A stretch of 63,592 bases of DNA, taken from positions 1 through 63,592 of the forward strand of contig JACVCS010000011.1 in assembly GCA_016741915.1 (NCBI GenBank), given 5' to 3'. Source of the DNA: Phycisphaerales bacterium (GTDB lineage: Bacteria; Planctomycetota; Phycisphaerae; Phycisphaerales; UBA1924). Position numbers and translations under genes: made by a program. Below the pieces are notes generated by a model. It saw only the letters and a program-made list of their open reading frames with translations. It searched no databases and was not told where the DNA came from. Below, in pieces: positions 58,934 to 63,592 of this stretch; within the stretch, counting starts at the first letter, position 1; each line of letters opens with the position of its first letter.

Positions 58934-60184
58934 TCACGTCGTCTTCGTCAGCAGCGGGTGCGACAAACACACCATCGACGGCACCGGCGGGAAGGCCAGC
59001 CGGTACCGGAACGCAATAAACTCATTCAACCCGCGCCCCATCCGCGCCACACACAGCGAAAGCATCTCGTCGTACTTCGTCAGATGCTTGCTCGGCGGTT
59101 CGGGGATGCTCTGCCCGAGTTCCAGAAGATCCGTCGGCACGGGCAAGGTCAAATTCGCCGCCAGCGGGTCCGGGTACTGCGGCATCCCCGGGAACATGCT
59201 GAAGACCCGCACACTGGGCGTGTGCGCAAACGTCAGCGACTCGTGCACGAACAGATCGAAGACCACCTCTTCGCACGGGGTGTTCAGATACAGGCAGTGA
59301 TCGCCCGTCTCGCCCGGGACGCTGGCGTACGGCGGCACGGCCGCGACGTTCACCCAGCCGTACACAACGTCCGTTGAGGCCGAGTATCCAACCGCGCCGG
59401 GCGCGAGCATGTAGCGGTGCACGCCCTTGCTCGTTTCGATGGCCTTGACCTGCAAAGAGCCGGGGCGGCAGAACTGATCCAGCAGCGGGCTCTGCCCGTC
59501 GTTCGATGTCGGATCGCGGTCGATCAGCGGGACGGTCCCCTGCGCATCGTCGATCAGCGACGACTTGTTCGAGCCCCAGTTCGCAACCGTCGCCACCGCC
59601 CAGGGCATGTTCGCCCGCAGGCGGCAGAGTTCGGTCAGCCCGCCGACGAGTCCAAGATCGAGCATCCCTTCGGTGCGACTGGGAGCCAGGAGCTGCGCCG
59701 AGAACTGCATGGTGGCTCGCACGCCCAGCAGCGACGAGTTGCACTGATACCCCGACTTGCGGAACGCCTCCAGGCGCTTCTTCGACGTGCCCACCTTGGG
59801 CATGCTGACGATCATCTCCAGCGTCTCGCGGTCGCGGGCGTGCGTGCTGACAAAGTCCTCGAACCGTTCGATGGTCTGCTTGAGCACTTCCAAACGCTCG
59901 GCCGACGCACCCGCACGCTCCATCGCCGCTTCAAAGATCCCCAGCCCCGAACGCCCCGGCAGGTGCTGCAGCGCCAGCCACGGGTCCTCTTCACGGATCG
60001 CCCGGCTCAAACGCCACGCCAGCGTCTTGTCAATCCGGAACGTACGCGAAAGCTCCTGCGGCGCCAGCGGGTCGCCGTTCAGCGATTCGATGATCTCGGT
60101 CAGCGCCCGACGCAGATCACGAATCGCGGCCTGCCCGTGGGCCGCGAGCTGCTTCGACAAAGTTGGGTTCGCCGCGATCGTCAC
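58934..60184 (-). CDS. HTH-like protein divergent from surface gene, paralog B
   Basis: A 416-residue protein starting at GTG. Residues 40-80 contain a better helix-turn-helix candidate than paralog A (LSRTFRIDKTLAWRLSRAI), then DPWLALQHLPGRSGLGIFEAAM, matching the GAFPGPDGLTMFLRAL box of paralog A. The middle has GLVGGLTELCRLRANMPW and GQSPLLDQFCRPGSLQV, and the end has AFRYRLAFPPVPSMVCL, all with counterparts in A. No signal peptide. It is divergent from the large secreted gene at 60403. A role as regulator is inference from layout and the HTH. The middle two-thirds might bind a ligand. Confidence 0.77.
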   Translation of the reverse strand: MTIAANPTLSKQLAAHGQAAIRDLRRALTEIIESLNGDPLAPQELSRTFRIDKTLAWRLSRAIREEDPWLALQHLPGRSGLGIFEAAMERAGASAERLEVLKQTIERFEDFVSTHARDRETLEMIVSMPKVGTSKKRLEAFRKSGYQCNSSLLGVRATMQFSAQLLAPSRTEGMLDLGLVGGLTELCRLRANMPWAVATVANWGSNKSSLIDDAQGTVPLIDRDPTSNDGQSPLLDQFCRPGSLQVKAIETSKGVHRYMLAPGAVGYSASTDVVYGWVNVAAVPPYASVPGETGDHCLYLNTPCEEVVFDLFVHESLTFAHTPSVRVFSMFPGMPQYPDPLAANLTLPVPTDLLELGQSIPEPPSKHLTKYDEMLSLCVARMGRGLNEFIAFRYRLAFPPVPSMVCLSHPLLTKTT

Positions 60185-60270
60185 CGTACGTATTCCTATC
60201 AGAATATGTCTTCGGAACAGTTGACCCTCTCAGCATAACGCCTCATCGGCTATTCTGCAAGTCGTTTGAG

Positions 60271-60308
60271 ATTTCTCCAGAGAAATTTCTAAAAGTTCTT
60301 GCGAGAAC
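60271..60308. promoter_or_regulatory. Candidate operators between paralog B and the surface gene
   Basis: ATTTCT-CCAG-AGAAAT (60271-60286) and GTTCT-TGCG-AGAAC (60295-60308) are inverted repeats. TTTCTAAAA...CGAGAAC (60286-60308) matches the block upstream of paralog A. The stretch is AT-rich against a GC-rich background and lies within the 218-bp divergent gap. Confidence 0.55.
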
Positions 60309-60402
60309 CAAAAATGCCGATAAAGTGATTCTGACGACATCGAGAATCAGGGTTTGTGCCCTGGTGCTCGCTCAAAGCCACTTTGGTGTTGGAGCCCGAG
60401 CC

Positions 60403-63267
60403 ATGAACCGTCGCACTGCCGCTTTCGCGTTTCTGACGGCCGCCGCCCTTGCCGGCGCGGTCCACGCACAACCCGCCCTGATTTCCATCGGGACCGGCTC
60501 CATCCAAGGAGCCAGCAACCCGCAGGGTGGGATCACCTACTTCAGCGGCACGACCGGGTCTTCGCTGACCACCCGCTGGACGTACAACGGTTCGTCGATC
60601 ACCTCCGCGGTGGCCTCGGGGACCGGCGGCGGCAAGCTCAGCGCCAACGGCAACATCCTCTTGACCACGGTGACCAACGCGGCGCCGAACTCGCTGGCGG
60701 GGAACACCGCCACGGGTGTTTCGCCCGCCTTCAGCCTGACGCCGACGCTGACGTCCTCGACACTGACCGCGTCGGGGACGGCCGCGGGTTTCTTCAACGC
60801 CACCACCAGCACCGCCACGCGTGTGCCGGCGGTGTTGGTTGATCCCGCCGCGATGGTCTACGGCCCGGGCACCAGCGGCAGCACCATCGGCAACGCCTTT
60901 GACCTCTCACCCAACGGTCGGTTCATCGTTGGGCAGCAGTACATCTCCACCTACAGCACCTCCGCGGGCACCGCCATCACCACCTCCGCCGGTCACTGGC
61001 GTGGCTTGGTCTGGGACACGCAGACCAACACCGCCCGCGCGCTCGCAACGCCCTTCCGCACCGCCTCGGGGCAGACCTGGCGGCAACGCAACCTGCAGGC
61101 CTGGGACGTCAGTAACGACGGCAACGTCGTACTGGGCTATCAGGAGCACAACGTTTCCAGTTCGGGGACCGACGCCGACGGCGGGCGCCCGCTCGTTTAC
61201 CGCTGGAATGGCACGACGTACGCATGGTCGTACTTGCCGGGGTTCGTGAACCCGTCCACCGGGCAGTCCGTCACCTCGGCCCAGACCAACGGCTCGTACC
61301 AGATGAACAGTCTGGGCACCATCATTGTCGGCATCGGCTACGACTGGGCCAACGGCGGTTCGTCGATGATGGCCCGCTGGGATTGGAACGCCACCACCCA
61401 GACCTGGGACGGCCCGACCAAGCTCTTCAGCGGTCTTGATCAGCCCGCCACATGGCTGCCGGGCTCGGTGACGGGCTGCAACGTGCCGCCGCAGTTCTTC
61501 CTGACGGGCATGTCCGACGACGCGAGCGTGGTCATTGGCAACGCGCGTTACAGCACCTGCGGCAGCTTCATGTCGGCGGGGTTCATCTACCGCGCTTCGA
61601 CTGGTACGGCCGTCGACTTCCACGACTACCTCGTCTCGCTGAACACCCCGGGGATCGCCAACTGGGGCCCGATCGGTGATAACGGTGATCCGACCCGCGG
61701 CCTGCCCAAGCTCGGCACGCCGATCGCGATCTCTCCCGACGGCACGAAGATGGCCGGCAACGTTCTTGGTCCGCTGTTGATCGTCGGTGCGCAGCCGTGG
61801 ATCCTGGACTTCACCCCGCCGGTGGGTGGGTGCGTGAACGCGAGCATCGCCTCGAACCCGCCCGCCACGGCGACGTTCTCCAACTGCTCCTTCGCGGGGT
61901 TGAGCCTCACCGTCGCGGCGGGCGGCTCGGGCCCCTTCACCTACCAGTGGTTCAAGGGCGGCGTGGCGATGAGCAACGGCCCGACCGTTGACGGCAGCAC
62001 CGTGACTGGTGCCAACGACTTCAACCTCCGCATCACCTCGCCCAAGCCCAGCGACGCGGGGACCTACACCTGCACGGTCACCGGTGCCTGCGGTGCGCCC
62101 GTCACCACCACCGCCTGCGTTGTGACCACCGATCCGACCAACGGCAGCGCCATTGCCAACGACACCTGCGCAACCGCCACCAGCATCGGCGAAGGCACCA
62201 CCGCCTTCAACGCCTGCGGCGCGTATGTCCTTGATACCGCCAACGTCGCCCCGTCCTGCCTGCCCCTGGGCTTCAGCATCCACACCGACGTCTGGTTCCG
62301 CTATGTCCCCACGTTCTCGGGCAACGCCCGCATCGATACCTGCGGCTCGGGCTTCGACACGCTTCTGGCGGTCTACGACTCCTGCGGCGGCGGGGTGATC
62401 GACTGCAACGACGACTACTTCACCGGGCCCACCACGAGCTGCAGCTCGACACGCAGCCGAATCCCGCGTCTGGCGGTGACCCAGGGCGTGCCGGTGTACA
62501 TCCGCGTCTCGTCGTATTCCACACCCAGCGCCACCGGTTCGATCACCATCACCGCCAACGCCCCCGCGGCGGCGGCGAACGATTCCTGCGGCGGCGCGAT
62601 CGCGATCAACCCGGGTACCACCAACCCCTTCGATCTGACCGAGGCCTCGGCCGACCCGCTGCTGGTGCCTTGCAACACGTCGACCAACTCGCGTGACGTG
62701 TGGTACAGCTACACCGCGCCGGATCGTGGTCGTCTGCGGGTGTACACCTGCGGGCTGACGACCGTCAACACCGTGCTGAGCATCCACGAAGCCTGCGGCA
62801 GCCCCAGCGTCGCGTGCAACGACACCGCCGTGGCGGGTGACTGCGGCACAGGCACTTCCAGCCAGGCCTCAATCCGCGACTTCATCACCGAGCGTGACCG
62901 CACCTATTACATCCGCCTCGCGGGCAGCAGCAGCACGACCGTCGGGTCGGGCAACATCGGTCTGACCTTCGCGCCGATCTCGTGCAACCCCGCGGACATC
63001 GCCTGCGACGACGGCACGCCGCTCTTCCCGCTGAACGGCTGCACCAACAGCGCCCTGGGCCCGAACGAGGGCGACTACAACGCCTTCTTCGCCGCGGACG
63101 GGTTCTTCTATCAGGCCGGGCTGGGTACGTCGGCGGTGGGCCTGTCGTGCGACATCGCCTGCGACAACGGCAACCCGCTCGTGGGCAACAGCGGCTGCAC
63201 GAACAACGGCGTCAACGAGGGCGATTACAACTGCTTCTTCAACAACCTGTTCAACCCCTGCATCTGA
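60403..63267 (+). CDS. Large secreted HAF/Ig/PPC-domain protein with EGDYN tail
   Basis: A 954-residue protein. Its signal peptide is TAAFAFLTAAALAGAVHAQ. Residues 60-460 hold HAF-like repeats (GNAFDLSPNGRFIVGQQY, LQAWDVSNDGNVVLGYQ, TGMSDDASVVIGNA, IAISPDGTKMAG). An Ig-like domain follows (about 470-570, YQWFKGGVAMSNGP...SDAGTYTCTVTGACG). Two PPC-like domains follow (NDTCATATSIGEGTTAF...DVWFRYVP..DTLLAVYDSCGG and NDSCGGAIAINPGTTNPF...DVWYSYTAP). The tail has ADIACDDGTPLF, GPNEGDYNAFFAADGFF, DIACDNGNPL, GVNEGDYNCFF and ends NNLFNPCI. GGAG is 8 nt before the ATG. It is divergent from paralog B. Confidence 0.9.
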   Translation: MNRRTAAFAFLTAAALAGAVHAQPALISIGTGSIQGASNPQGGITYFSGTTGSSLTTRWTYNGSSITSAVASGTGGGKLSANGNILLTTVTNAAPNSLAGNTATGVSPAFSLTPTLTSSTLTASGTAAGFFNATTSTATRVPAVLVDPAAMVYGPGTSGSTIGNAFDLSPNGRFIVGQQYISTYSTSAGTAITTSAGHWRGLVWDTQTNTARALATPFRTASGQTWRQRNLQAWDVSNDGNVVLGYQEHNVSSSGTDADGGRPLVYRWNGTTYAWSYLPGFVNPSTGQSVTSAQTNGSYQMNSLGTIIVGIGYDWANGGSSMMARWDWNATTQTWDGPTKLFSGLDQPATWLPGSVTGCNVPPQFFLTGMSDDASVVIGNARYSTCGSFMSAGFIYRASTGTAVDFHDYLVSLNTPGIANWGPIGDNGDPTRGLPKLGTPIAISPDGTKMAGNVLGPLLIVGAQPWILDFTPPVGGCVNASIASNPPATATFSNCSFAGLSLTVAAGGSGPFTYQWFKGGVAMSNGPTVDGSTVTGANDFNLRITSPKPSDAGTYTCTVTGACGAPVTTTACVVTTDPTNGSAIANDTCATATSIGEGTTAFNACGAYVLDTANVAPSCLPLGFSIHTDVWFRYVPTFSGNARIDTCGSGFDTLLAVYDSCGGGVIDCNDDYFTGPTTSCSSTRSRIPRLAVTQGVPVYIRVSSYSTPSATGSITITANAPAAAANDSCGGAIAINPGTTNPFDLTEASADPLLVPCNTSTNSRDVWYSYTAPDRGRLRVYTCGLTTVNTVLSIHEACGSPSVACNDTAVAGDCGTGTSSQASIRDFITERDRTYYIRLAGSSSTTVGSGNIGLTFAPISCNPADIACDDGTPLFPLNGCTNSALGPNEGDYNAFFAADGFFYQAGLGTSAVGLSCDIACDNGNPLVGNSGCTNNGVNEGDYNCFFNNLFNPCI

Positions 63268-63351
63268 TCGGATCAATACGCCGGAGCGCTCCGCGGAACC
63301 TCCCGCTCCGCGAGCGTCGGTGAAGTCAGCTTCTTGATCATCCTCTGGAAG

Positions 63352-63386
63352 GGCCCCGCCGCACGACGTTGCGGCGGGGCCTTTTT
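63352..63386 (+). terminator. Rho-independent terminator after the large surface gene
   Basis: A perfect 12-bp stem (GGCCCCGCCGCA with TGCGGCGGGGCC) around a 6-nt loop, followed by TTTTT. Confidence 0.93.
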
Positions 63387-63592
63387 CGATCTCGGGTTGA
63401 GCACACCAGACTGATACACAAACACCATGCGAACGGCGATGGACGGTCAAGGTGGGAAAATCGCCTAGGTAAACGCGGTGAATGGTTGCGGAAAACCCTG
63501 ATTGGGTGCAAGATGATCTGAACTGTCAAGCCATCACATTGTTCGCACGGTGCGCGGTGGGATAAGGGGGGGGGCGGTGGGGTGGGTGGCTG
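63387..63592. other. Gene-free right end
   Basis: I see no coding frame, RNA or clear repeat here; a G-run of nine lies near 63567. It may be the upstream region of a gene beyond the edge. Confidence 0.4.

Noticed and set aside
1..63592. tRNA or rRNA genes
   Set aside because: No T-loop/acceptor combination or rRNA signature was seen on either strand by eye.

Overview
The window looks like a chromosomal piece of a planctomycete of the Phycisphaerae type. The grounds are very high GC, many GTG/TTG starts, cascades of 4-bp stop/start overlaps, type IV pilus/type II secretion genes, futalosine-pathway menaquinone chemistry, and large secreted proteins that end in a two-repeat, dockerin-like domain with the core EGDYN(A/C)FF. 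I found no rRNA, tRNA, CRISPR array, phage or insertion sequence. All functional names come from motif reading; no database search was possible.

Layout. 1-3.4 kb (minus): an MFS transporter cut by the left edge, a WcaF-like acetyltransferase and an MgtE Mg2+ transporter. 3.7-12.7 kb (plus): sensor histidine kinase, STAS protein, then a tightly coupled pilus/secretion operon (GspE/PilB ATPase, GspF/PilC, PilM-, PilN-, PilO- and PilP-like proteins, pilin), closed by a hairpin and a second STAS protein. 12.7-18.3 kb (minus): ECF sigma factor, anti-sigma-like membrane protein, anchored cohesin-like protein and VIT/VWA protein, plus a small separate zinc-ribbon gene. 18.4-32.7 kb: housekeeping and mixed genes (truD, HAD phosphatase, B12-binding protein, menG/ubiE, phosphohexomutase, KAP-like NTPase, BtpA-like protein, M48 protease, glycosyltransferase, HlyD-type adaptor, futalosine hydrolase).

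32.9-38.7 kb (plus): a second pilM-N-O-P-B cluster without its own pilC or pilin. 38.8-45.5 kb: acetyl-CoA synthetase; a minus-strand nfu-like/mutY/glycosyltransferase group; diadenylate cyclase plus a YbbR-like partner. 45.5-49 kb: a secreted beta-helix protein and a stand-alone atpA with a strong terminator.

49-63.3 kb is the most unusual part. Four secreted proteins (beta-propeller type, HAF-like, metzincin protease, HAF/Ig/PPC type) share the C-terminal EGDYN domain and all stop after Pro-Cys-X. Two of them are each transcribed divergently from one of two full-length paralogous proteins with a helix-turn-helix-like N-terminus, across AT-rich intergenic regions that carry inverted repeats. 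A prepilin-like protein lies between them. With the sigma/anti-sigma/cohesin-like/VIT-VWA cluster and two pilus-type machineries, this suggests, as inference only, an organised surface-protein system.

At smaller scale, three intergenic arrays have a 7-nt period and lie at or just after stop codons, and a short palindromic repeat occurs three times between 17.9 and 24.3 kb.
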